A stretch of DNA of 64,000 nt from Ottelia alismoides (lineage: Eukaryota > Streptophyta > Magnoliopsida > Alismatales > Hydrocharitaceae), in contig JAZKJV010006950.1 in the NCBI GenBank assembly GCA_037367405.1, positions 310,001-374,000 of the forward strand, written 5' to 3'. Both the position numbers and the translations under genes were made by a program. Shown in pieces: positions 1 to 10,700 of this stretch (position 1 is the stretch's first letter; the number at the start of each line of letters is the position of its first letter). The notes under the pieces are model-generated. The model saw only the letters and a list, made by a program, of their open reading frames with translations, was not told where the DNA came from and searched no databases.

Positions 1-171
1 GGCACTATTACTAGGAGATATGCAAGTGCCGTAAAAGGACTTGGCGTAGTCTCTTGGGAACAAAGTGACTGATCAGCTTACCTAGCTATTTTTATAAATA
101 ACCTATGATGGTCACATGAGTGCGGTTTTAAATTATTAGCTCATTAATGGCTCTTTGGGCTAGTGGGAGAT
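1..171 (+). mobile_element. 3' end of a Ty1/copia internal region, ending in the polypurine tract
   Basis: This is the last stretch of a copia retrotransposon whose body lies to the left of the window. It ends in the purine run AGTGGGAGA at about 163-170, directly followed by a T and the TG that opens the LTR at 172. That arrangement is the normal primer for plus-strand synthesis in copia elements. No open reading frame remains. The assignment rests on the polypurine tract and the LTR boundary, not on protein similarity. Confidence 0.6.
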
Positions 172-2795
172 TGTTGGACATACGAGCCCACGGCGAGCCA
201 TTATGCAATAAATGTTATTGCACATATCATTCCTTGATCTGAAATGAAGAATAAATAATTTGCATAATAGGTCTCTTAGTACAATTAGGGTTATGTACCA
301 TGGCCATCTTAATAATCATACAGTTATCGATTCAATAGTTGAATCATAGAGGCTGGTGTTGGATGAATATCTAAAGGGTTAGATTGAGGACTCATCAAGC
401 ACCGTCAAATGATTGTTAAGAGATGATCTACGGCCTGAGTAGGAGATGGCAATCCTTTCTCAATTAGGCTGATATCGGACTGAACTCTTGATGCAGGTCC
501 TCGGCATAGGAAATAGAGATTCGGAGGTGTCAGATTAGTTAGGTCAAAGAGCTGACTTAACGAGATCGCGATAACCAAAGTCCTATATCGTATGTTGTCA
601 TGATACATGCACACATCCTCTAACCGGAGACAGATGTGTTACTATATGTCTGAGTATGTACATTTGGCAGACCAATAGGTTAATGACCTAACCAAGGTCT
701 ATACACCGGCGCGTTGGTGTGCATGTAAGGGCATATGAGTAATACGATCTCTCAAAGGGATCATACAGGTTCAGTTACTGAACCGGAAGACATGAGCTCA
801 CTCATGAGATATTGGGAAGAATCAAATTCCGTGCACGGTCGTCTCGCTTTGGAAGCTTGACTGAATTTGTAGGTTTAATATATACTTTTGGAAAGTATAT
901 GATCAAAACCTAGGCATGATATTTGCTTTTGGAAAGTATATGATCGATACCGACTCCCAATGATCGTATGAGAAACTTACTGATAAAACTATGAAGTAGA
1001 TAGTGTAAAGTTGATCTAATACTTCGGTTTTATTCTGAGTCTTCCAATATGCAGGATGTACAGGTATTGGGTATACTGAGGGTGATGTGATCATAAACGA
1101 TTGTATAACCATGACGCTTCCATTCCTAGGGAGTGATGAAATGGATGTGGATTTTAGTGACTCCTCTCAGTAGAGAAGTAATCTGATCTTGGTCCAATTG
1201 TTGGACATTGATCTGAATGTGATTCAGTGAGAAGATTAGATTTGCGGTCTTAATTTAATCAAAGCATCTATGGGAGGCCCGCGATCTGGTTTTGAGATAT
1301 GATCTCAATATCTAAGTCACTATACGTGGAACAATACAATCGCCCTGTCCTTATCTCCAAATATTCACGGAGAAAGCGCATTATCCTTGAAAGGGTTCAG
1401 GATAATTTCATTGTTGATAATATGTATCCGAGAATTGAGAAAATAGATAATTAAATGCGATTTAATTATCATGAATAATATGAATTTGATTCATACTATA
1501 AGGAGTTTTATCTTAGATAATTAAATGTGATATAATTATCAAAGATGTAAATAATGTGAATATGATTCACATTATTTGGGAACATGAGAATAGAGATCCA
1601 AGATGATTAAATGTGATTTAATTATCATGGATATGAATAATATGGATATCACAATCCATATTAATCATATATATTATAAATGTGATTTATAATATATAAG
1701 AGTGAGCTATTTATAATTTACATTTATTAAATAAATGTTAATGTGAATTGGATTCACATTGGACATTAAATTGAAAATGTAATTTACATTTTATGGGTTG
1801 TGAATGTGATTCACAAATTTCCATTGGCATGATTGCAATATTCACAAAATAATTGGATTTATTTTTGTGAAATAATTTGCAACAAAAGTTGTTGCAAATA
1901 TTGGAGAAATTAATGGGATAATGTATCTCATGGAATAAAAGGAGAAGAAGGCACCTTCCTTGTAGAGAGGGTGGACGACCACATTTCCTACATGGAATGT
2001 GGTGGCCATCCACTCCTTTTGTGGAAGGAGGCTTGTCTCCTTCCTATTTCTCCAATGGAGATTGATTTGATATAAATCAAATTATATTTAATATATATTT
2101 GATTTTATTAAATTAATTATTTTTGGATTTTTACCAACACAAATCTTAGCCATTAAAAGAAACTCAATCAATGAGAGTCATTGGATTTGTGTAGTCCATG
2201 AATTGAGATCCATGGATAGCAAAATATTATAAAAGGAGAGGCACCCCTTTGCTCTTCTTTATACACAAGAGAACATAAGTCTCTCTTTCTCTTTCTCTCT
2301 CTACACGCCCATTCTCTCTCTCTCTCTCATGTGGCCGTCCATCATGGATGCCCTAGAGAGGTTCTCCATCGCCGCAGCGTCGTCGTTATAATGCCCGATC
2401 ATTTGTTCGTGGATCTCCGTCTCCTTCAGTGCTTCACGTCGGATCTCTATATCGAGATCAGGAGATCAGTCGCTTGGATCATCAACATAGATTGTAAGAA
2501 GCACATGTTTCATTTATACGCTCGCAAGCGTCTCCTCCGTCGGATCGAACTTGAGATAGGAGGTCTCTTCGTTTAGAGACTCGGTCGCAACCACGCTTCA
2601 AGAGGTAATCTGATTACTTGTTTGTAGTTTAGACGAAACGATCCGAGAAGTGTTCTGGGATCATGTGGTTTCGTCAAATGAAAAATTTGTAATTTCTGTT
2701 GCATAGAATAACTAGTCCGACTAGTCGTTCTTTGTCGTATTCGATACGATGCTCACGCTTCCGTGATGCGCTTGAGGATCTAACCATATCCTTCA
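172..2795 (+). repeat. Very long copia LTR, 3' LTR of an element extending left
   Basis: The repeat runs from TGTTGGACATA at 172 to CCTTCA at 2791-2795, 2,624 bp, which is long for a copia LTR. Both ends were set by alignment to an inverted copy at 2896-5408, which ends at the equivalent positions. A probable promoter lies at 2225-2236 (TATTATAAAAGG), followed by a CT-rich leader at about 2280-2330. The upstream polypurine tract makes this the 3' LTR. The 5-bp sequence after it (GAAGC) would be the target duplication, but its partner is outside the window. Short ORFs inside are not conserved between the two copies and I do not call them genes. Confidence 0.75.
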
Positions 2796-2895
2796 GAAGC
2801 ATTCATTCCTACCGTCATAAAATATGTGCACCTGGATCTTCCCATTTACAAGGACTCGAATCTATGTCCAAATATCACATGCCAGCATATGTAGT
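2796..2895. other. 100-bp spacer between two head-on LTRs
   Basis: This segment has no counterpart in either LTR arm. It forms the loop of the large inverted repeat and presumably is the host DNA into which both elements inserted. Its last five bases, GTAGT at 2891-2895, match ATAGT at 5409-5413 in four of five positions and are the likely target duplication of the right-hand solo LTR. Confidence 0.55.
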
Positions 2896-5408
2896 TGAAG
2901 GATATGGTAGAATCCTCAAGCGCATCACGGAAGTGTGTGGATCGCATCATATACGATCGAGAGTGACTAGTCGCACTAGATGCTCGGTGTAGCGGAATTT
3001 AAAAATTTTCATTGATGAAATCACATGATCCAAGAACACTTCTTGGATCATTTCATTTAACCACACAATGGATACAATAATAGCTCTTGTAGCATGGTTG
3101 CGATCGAGTCTCTAAGGGAAGAGACCTCCTGTCTCAAGTCTGATCCGTCGGAGGAGATGCTTGCGAGCGCGGGGATAAGTCATGTGCCTCTCGCAATCCA
3201 AGTAGATGATCCAAGCAATGGATCTCTTGATCTTGTCTAACAAGATCGAGCGCCTTCTTCATGAGAAAGATGCACAAAGAAGATGAAGATCCGAGAATCG
3301 TCGAAGTGGCAGCACAACGACAATATGGCAACCAAAGTGACCTTCTCTTTAAGAGAAGGAGTGGATGGCCACTCAAGGAGAGGGAGAAGGGTTGGTGAGA
3401 GAGAGAGAGATGTTGTCGAAATTGTGTCTACTTGAGAGCAAGGGGTGCCACTTCTTTTTATAGGATTTTTGGGAGTCCATGGATCTCAATCTATGGACAA
3501 CACTAAATCAATGGATGAGATTGATCTGTGTTAAATTTAATTGTCATGATTTTGTTGTTAAAAATACAACAATAATTAATTTAATTAAAATTAATATATA
3601 TATATATATTGATAAATCAATATAAATAATTTCAAAATTAAATTATTTAATTTTGGAGATAATGGAGGAAGAAATTGCCTCATCCCTGAAGGGGGGGACG
3701 ACCACCAAGTCCCTTTGGGACAATGTGGCCCTCCACCCTTTTGACTAGGTATGACTCAATTGCATTCCAAGTCATGAGATTGCATTATCTCATGTAGTTT
3801 CCAAGATTATCTCACAAGGATAATTCACAATTATCTTGTGAAGATTGCAATCATGCCATTGGAATTATGTGAATCACATTCACAACCAAAAATAAAATAT
3901 ATATATTTTTAATTAATCATCCAATGTGAATCCAATTCACATCAATAATTAATCAACAATACAAATCATAATTAGTCTCTCTCCTGTATATCATAAATCA
4001 TATTTATAATATATATGAATAATAAGATAGTGTTATCCACATTATTCATATCCATAATAATTAAATCATATTTAATTATACTGGATTATCATTCTCATAC
4101 ATCCAAATAATATGAATCAAATTCATATTATTCATCATAATTAAGTCACATTTATTTATCCTTTCTCAGTGTTTTATATAATTTAACAATGAAATTACTC
4201 TTGAACTCTTTCAGGAATAATGCACTTTCTCCGCAGATACTTGGAGATAAGGACATGGTGATTGTATGTTCCACGTATAGTGACTTGGATATTGAGATCA
4301 CATCTCAAATCCAGATCCCATGGACCTCTCATAGGTCCTTGATTAAATCAAGATCGTAAATCTAATCTTCTCATTGCATCGGAATCTTAGTTAGATCAAT
4401 GTCCAACACTTGGATAAATATCAGATCACTTCTCTACTAAGAGGAGTCACTAAAATCCAGACCTATTTCATCACTCCCTCGGAATGGAAGCGTCATGGTT
4501 ATACAATCCTTCATGTATTCCTAATACCTATACATCCTGCTTACTGGAAGACCTATGATAAACCTGAAGATATAGATCAGTTTTACACTGTCATCTTTAG
4601 GGTTTTCATCATCAAGTTTCTCAATCTTGGTCATTGGGAGTCGGTATCGATCATATGATTTCCAAAAGCATATATAATACTTACAAATTCTTGTCATGCT
4701 TCCAAAGTACGACGACCATGCATGGAATTTGATTGGTCCCAATATCTCATGAGTGAGCTCATGTCTTCCAGTTCACAAGTGAACATGTATGGTCCCTTTG
4801 AGATATCGTATTACTCATATGCCCTCATATGCACACCAACTCGTCACAGTGTATATACCTTGGTTAGGTCATCAACCTATTGATCTGTCAAATGTACACA
4901 CACATACATATTACAACATATTTGTCTCCGGTCAGAGGATGAGTGCCTATATCGTGGCAGTATATGACATAGGACTTTGGTTATCTTGATCTCCTTAAGA
5001 CAACCCTTTGACCTAACTAATCTGACACCTCCGAATCTCTATTCCCATGCAGAGGACACACATCAAGAGGTCGCTTAGATATCAGCCTAGAAAAAGATTG
5101 CCATCTCCTACTCAGGCTGGAGATCATCTCTTAATAATCGTTTGACAGTACTTGATGAGTTCTCAATCTAACTATTTAGATATTCATCCTAGCACCAACC
5201 TCTATGATTCAATTACTAAATCAACAGTTGTATGATTATTAAGAAGGTCATAGTACATAACCCTAATTGTACATAGGGATCTTATAGTGCATTCATTCAT
5301 TTAATTTCAAATTGGGAGTGAAAGAATCAAGAACATTTATTGATAAAATCAAATATTACGATAACATTTATTGTAAAAATGGTTCACCTCAGGCTCACAT
5401 GACTAACA
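2896..5408 (-). repeat. Probable solo copia LTR, inverted copy of the 172-2795 LTR
   Basis: Read on the minus strand this LTR begins TGTTAG at 5408 and ends CCTTCA at 2896, 2,513 bp. It matches the left LTR along its whole length with scattered substitutions and small indels. Neither end shows an internal element: the minus-strand sequence after the terminal CA is not a primer-binding site, and the sequence before TG is not purine rich. The flanking pentamers GTAGT and ATAGT differ by one base, as expected for an old target duplication. The TATA-like stretch of the left copy is mirrored at about 3448-3464. A (TA)n run lies at about 3595-3610. Confidence 0.7.
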
Positions 5409-6607
5409 ATAGTCACCGTAATCGGTACTCAAGAAACTATGTTTGGAGAAGTACATAGATAGTCCCTACGACGATCATGTTCCGAGAAAGGGGAACAACC
5501 TATGTCCAAAATAGATTGATGTTCCCAAAAAACAAAAGGCTCCTTTCTAGAATACTAGATACCGTTATCCAGAGAAGTTATTTTTTGAAATAAGTATTTG
5601 GAGAAGTTGTGATGTTCTCCGTGCACGGGGGCATCTTATAGAGCTCAATCATAGATGTATTGTCGTTGCCTCCATCACTAGCTATACCAACACCTTTTGC
5701 TCCAAGTGGTTTTCTTTGGTGTTGACCTTGTATCAAAAGAGACTTGTGACTGAGACTTGGCACTTGTGATTACCAAAACAGACTTCATTTAATTCATTAA
5801 TTAATGGGCAGTCAAGCGCTTGTTTTTGCTCGCTGGAGTTAATAGGCTTACCTTAGTTTTGTATCGAATATTGTTGTTGTTGTTGTGCTTTCTAGAAATC
5901 AATTTTTCGAAGGACGAGTTTGGTGCTTAGCTTAGTTAATAATTTACTACTACCTCCCTTGGTTGTAGAATATGCAGTTGTTGGGGACTATAAGTCAAAT
6001 TCCAATGAACATAATTCATTTTCTTTTAGCTTGGATTTGAGATGTAGTTCCTAAATTTATTTAATGCTCATCCTCATGAGACAGTTCGGTCCATATCCGG
6101 TGTGGGCGTTAGAGCATTGAGAAGACCTTTCCCTAGTACGAGAAGACCATGACGTAATCTATGAAAGTGTTGGTGCATTTTTTCCTTAATAATTTTATAT
6201 AATTTATAAATATAAATAAATTTCCGAGTATTGTAAATCTAAGCAATTATTATATGTGCTACTTAACATGTAAACTAATATACATAATGTAAGTATGATA
6301 ATGTACAAAAGTTTAAGTATAGTATATTAAATGCATGTAAAATATAATTTTTAAAATACACTTTTCATTTTTACTAATCGGATCATATTATCTAATTTTT
6401 TTAATAGTAGATCTGATAATTTCGGAGAGATCTGATGTGCTTCCCTTATAATTCAAACTCGAACTCATTAACATGTTGATGCACTGAAGTACCACTAGAC
6501 CAGATCGTTCCTTGAGTTATATTGTCCACTTGAAAGATAGGTCGAAGAATCGTCCGGTCCTATTTATAAAATTTATAGATGGAAGCCCGCCCAATGGGGA
6601 AGGGGCA
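5409..6607. other. Unassigned intergenic DNA upstream of the S1FA-like gene
   Basis: Apart from the plastid rRNA fragment at 6077-6148, I recognise nothing here. The stretch is AT rich, especially 6180-6370, and short minus-strand ORFs such as 5578-5763 show no family resemblance. A CCAAT pentamer at 6591-6595 near the right edge probably belongs to the S1FA-like promoter, now displaced by the hAT insertion. Confidence 0.5.
6077..6148 (+). pseudogene. Plastid 23S rRNA fragment (NUPT) with the sarcin-ricin loop
   Basis: About 72 bp match the 3' part of chloroplast 23S rRNA, beginning near GAGACAGTTCGG and running through CCTAGTACGAGA-GACC, the sarcin-ricin loop. From memory of the plastid gene, two positions read GAA where it has GAG (6120-6123 and 6141-6144), which fits G-to-A decay in a nuclear copy. 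The match stops abruptly after GACC and the flanks are not plastid. It is far too short to be functional. Presumably it was inserted during repair of a double-strand break. Confidence 0.85.
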
Positions 6608-6615
6608 CCACCGGC
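6608..6615 (+). repeat. 8-bp target-site duplication CCACCGGC (left copy)
   Basis: CCACCGGC directly precedes the left terminus of the hAT element and is repeated exactly at 7438-7445. Eight base pairs is the hAT superfamily signature. Confidence 0.95.
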
Positions 6616-7437
6616 TAGGGTTGGGCATGGGTCGGGCTCGGGCCGGGTTCGCCTTGGCCCGACCCCAGCCTATTTTAGAATATAGGCTAACGGGTCGGGT
6701 CTAGGCCCGTTTTATTTTCAAAAATTAGGCCCAAGCCCAAACCCGGCCCAAACAAAATGGGTCGGGTTCGGGTCGAGCCGACCCAATTTAACACCTATGT
6801 ATACCAATATCATGTCTTCCATTCTTCTTGCATTTGTGTGGTTGTTTCTTATGCATGTGTGCATGTTTAAAAGTATAAAGCATGCTAACTAATTTATGAT
6901 TTTAACATTAGTTGTATGTTGGAAATATGAATGTGGTAAAAATATGGCGATTTAAACCACCATTCAATTCACCATTACATATTCTATTATATATGCGGGC
7001 ACTATGACCCAATATAGATTGGTTACTTACAGTTGTACATGTTGTAATACTTGAGGACACATATTCCATTCTTGCATATTAATGTAATAATTTTGTATAT
7101 TAATGTAATAGTATCCTCAATCCACTAATGGATATAATTATTAACGTGTCTAAGCATTTATTCTACACTCGAATAAGGATATTAAAGTTAGAACATGATA
7201 TTTGAAATGAACATGAATATAATTGATATAATTATACCGAACTAGATATGAATATACTTGCTTTAGAATGACTCGAGCTATCGGGCTAACGGGTTTGGGC
7301 CTTCTCAGACCCAAATCCGGTCCGATAATCAATATGTGCTCATTTTAAGGCCCACGGCCCGCTCATTAAATTTCGAGTTCGGGTTTGGGTCGGGTTTTGG
7401 GCCGGGTCGGACCGACCGAGCCGAATGCCCAACCCTA
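6616..7437. mobile_element. Non-autonomous hAT element (TIR TAGGGTTGGGCAT) in the S1FA promoter
   Basis: The element is 822 bp long. It starts TAGGGTTGGGCAT and ends in the reverse complement ATGCCCAACCCTA, flanked by the exact 8-bp duplication CCACCGGC. Both subterminal regions are arrays of GGGTCGGG/CCCGACCC-type motifs, probably transposase-binding repeats; the middle is AT rich and codes for nothing. A second copy lies at 37012-37663 and matches over its internal sequence, so this is a real family. It sits about 60 bp upstream of the S1FA-like TATA box and separates that core from the CCAAT pentamer at 6591. The perfect duplication and near-identical internal sequence suggest a fairly recent insertion. 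Confidence 0.93.
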
Positions 7438-7445
7438 CCACCGGC
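7438..7445 (+). repeat. 8-bp target-site duplication CCACCGGC (right copy)
   Basis: Exact repeat of 6608-6615, fixing the right boundary of the hAT element. Confidence 0.95.
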
Positions 7446-7596
7446 CAGGTCTACTCGTCGCGAGGACCATTTCTACAAAATCCCCCCTTGAATCAATATA
7501 AAATCCGCCTGCGCCCCCCGTCCTCCCAACGACAGAGAAAGAGGAAGGAGAGTCAAAGCTCGGAGACCTCAGAGAAGGAGACGTCTCGTTTTCAAG
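7446..7596 (+). promoter_or_regulatory. S1FA-like core promoter and 5' leader exon
   Basis: A consensus TATAAAA lies at 7497-7503 in a locally GC-rich setting, so transcription should start near 7528-7535, before the purine-rich leader (GACAGAGAAAGAGGAAGG). The leader runs to CAAG at 7596, followed by a GTAAG donor. Before the hAT insertion the CCAAT pentamer at 6591 would have been only about 75 bp from the TATA box. These sites are read from the sequence; promoter activity is inferred. Confidence 0.65.
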
Positions 7597-7732
7597 GTAA
7601 GAAAGCCCTCCCACCCTTTTCCAAATCTAGGTTTTCCTCGGATCTCTTCCAACACTTCCTCGATCTTCAATTGCGACGTCTTCTTCGATCTGCCGTCTCT
7701 TATCCGTCTTTGGCTCTTTGGATTGCATGCAG
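7597..7732 (+). other. Probable intron in the S1FA-like 5' leader
   Basis: The donor CAAG/GTAAG at 7596-7601 and the acceptor TTGCATGCAG ending at 7732 define a 136-bp, T-rich segment. Removing it joins the leader to a 41-nt untranslated stretch just before the start codon. Leader introns are common in short plant genes. It is a prediction from splice-site sequence alone. Confidence 0.55.
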
Positions 7733-7773
7733 ATCGCGACCTGGTGGCGTCTCCGTGAGATCAGCCGATCCCC

Positions 7774-10700
7774 ATGGCGGATGAGTTCGCGGTAACTTGA
7801 TTCTTCCACCATTTCCACGTTGTTTGCATTCATCCCCCGTTGATGTAGTTGTATGTTGGATCTGGTAGCATGAGTTTGGATTTTTCTTGGTTTTTTGAGC
7901 GCGAATGAAGCGGTGATGTGAGATTTCGGGTTTCTTAGCTTCTTTGGATTGCCCTGTTTTGTCTATAGAATGGGGGAAGATTGGATTTTAGATTTGATTT
8001 ATGGGCAATTTTTGAAAGAGTTGGAGCATTTGGGTGTCATATTTTGTTGCGTGTGAGCGGGTAGCAACTTTAATTCAATTGAAAGAAATGATTTGGCCAG
8101 ATGTTTGTATAGTTGAGTGAAATGAAGGGTCAGTCCTTCGCTGTCAAGATGGTACTTTTGTTTCTGTATAATGCCCGAAATTTTGTATTTTTGAATAAAG
8201 GGGTCTCGGATATCGCTGGGATTTGTTGCAGTCGTGGGTCAGTTGAGAATGCGTGCACTTTTCCTCTAAAGCAATTGAGCGATTTAATCAAACTTTGATT
8301 ATGAGTTAGGGTTATAAAATATGTGGCTGTAAATGATATACAAGAGGATGATGATAGGGAGACAATGTTAGGACATCAGCAGCCATTTTTGTGTATAGAT
8401 TTTGCCCTGAATTTCGTTTCATACTTATATTTTATTAAGATAATATTCTGTTTTGTCCTTCCAATGATGGAATCAGAGTTTTGGCTGTTGGAACTGCTAA
8501 CTTGCATAAAAAATCTCAAGCGGTGTTGGTCCCCAGGCATGGGTCCTTGTTAACGACCTGAGAAATGAGGACAAGGGCATATTATCAGTTTGATTGAGCA
8601 ATATGGATTTTTCACTGAACGATCTATATATATGATTGACCAGCTTTACCAAAAATCTAAAGGATATTTTATTATTAGATTGCAGCATCTTGGAAGTTTA
8701 TAGAGGATATTAAATTCGAGTTTTTGTTTGAGAATGGATTTCTTATAGATCAGCAAGATTCAAATATTGGCCTTTCTCTAGTAGATCTCCAATCTTAAAT
8801 AAAAAAATTGGCTCTGGCAGTTGGGTACATACTCTTTTTTGTGGGGAGGAATGGTGTCTGTATCAAGGATTAAATGCCATTCCATACGTGAAAGTAGTAG
8901 TAGTAATAATAATAATAATAATGAAAAATTGTTAAATTGTGAGTGTGCGTTATTGTGCTATGCCACATGCCAGTAGGTCTTCATACCCTAGATATGCTAC
9001 AAAGTGGAGTAACTCATGATCTCCATTTTCAACTGAACTTGTATGTGTGGTATACAAATTCTTTACATGGGTGACATTATTGCAGTTCTCTGCATGTGCA
9101 GACAGTTCAATGATTAAGCCCTAAACTTGGCAAATCTGTTGCATGTACATTGACAGTTTTTTTTACTTTGGAGATGAAGTGATTTCTGGACTTTGCTTTC
9201 ACATTTTTAAATCTATATAACAAAAGTGTCCATATTAGAATACTATTCACATAAATTTCATAAGAATTGTAGAAAACTTGATTTAATCAATTCAACACGA
9301 TTTTAGATGCTAAATTTAATCAAATTGTGTTTTGGACTGATTTTGATGTTGTATCTCTATCAAATCCTGAGAGAATGCCAGACTAAGCTCTATCAAATCC
9401 TGAGAGACTGCAAAACTAAGAAAAGAGGGGTCTACTGTGATGATGTTTTGTAAATACTACAGTCCATTAGCCTTTAGGCATCATTTGGTTGGCATTTTAA
9501 AAAGTAAGAAAGATAAATTGCATTTCGTGATATAGTTTGTGATCTATTTACACGAGAGTTATTTCAGTGTTAGTTATATGATGGGATAAAGTATTAGGTA
9601 CCATCGCATGCAACATATGGGGCAGGTGTATGTGTTTGACTTTATTGTTGTTTATAGGGTAAAATCTTATTGTATTTCCTTTTTATTTTATTGGTGTGTG
9701 GAGAGAAAAGAAACGAGCCATGTTGGTGCAAAGTCTTAAATTCTTACATGAGGGAAGGAAAAGAAAATACAAAACAAGTTCCACATAAAGAAGGAACAGT
9801 ATTAAACCCTAATAGACTCAGCAACTTGGATCACAATAAAACAAGCAACAATAAAACAACATTGCAGAAAGTGGAAACGTTCTTGAGGACAGGATTAGAG
9901 GCTATGTATATGGCCAACCTATTAGTATATAATATAGACATTGGGTCAACGACTGATATTCCAAGAAAAGCAATGGCAGTATACTCCACATGGTTTCACT
10001 TGCAGTATGGGTTATCAGCTTTGTACTCTACATTTACATTAGATTAAACCGCTCTAATTTGTTTCTTGTTCCAAGAAGAAATAAGACAACTACCCTAGAC
10101 AATGTAATACTCATTTGTCGATCAAGCATATCTTGCATCAAAATGAGAAACATGTTTAGATTTCCAGTTTTTACAAGTACAACCCTTTGTCGAGTTGGCC
10201 ATATACAAGTACAACCCTTTGTCGAGTTGGCCATATACAACCCTTTTAGACACACTATAATTGCACACTTCCTGGCAGCAACTATAGCAAGACTTGGCCA
10301 TATACTGGTTTACTTCATTAAAAGTCTAGTGGAAAACTGGAAATCTGTTTATGCACGCTCTGTCCACATTGAGTTACAATAATTTCCCTATTGTGCTCCT
10401 ACATCTGCAATCATCTATAAACAAGGAGAAATTTACTCCATTTTAATAGGAGCAGAGGAGTAGAGGATGGCTCATATTCAGAAGCTCAATCTCTTCACGG
10501 ATTTCCATAATCATAATCCCATAAGACAATAAACGGGCTTCTTTGATGGATTTATTTCTAAAATATACATCAATGTACCCAAGTTTTTCGTCTTAAAGCT
10601 GTTTGTCCAGAAGGTTTTTGTTATCTATATACCGATCTATCACCACTTATCAATGTCATATCATCCATGTGGACAATGTGCTGACTAAAATATATTACTA

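Noticed and set aside
3595..3610. (TA)n run as a promoter or origin
   Set aside because: It is simple sequence inside the inverted LTR with no counterpart in the left copy and no supporting motif.
7425..7784. 119-codon + strand ORF covering the S1FA leader
   Set aside because: It starts in the hAT terminus, runs through the TATA box and leader in another frame and ends after the S1FA start; the S1FA start ATG at 7774 is better supported.
9670..10382. Two + strand ORFs of 125 and 130 codons in the S1FA intron
   Set aside because: They overlap in different frames, cross an exact tandem duplication and have no recognisable domain; the upstream exon could not splice to them in a way that matches any S1FA protein.
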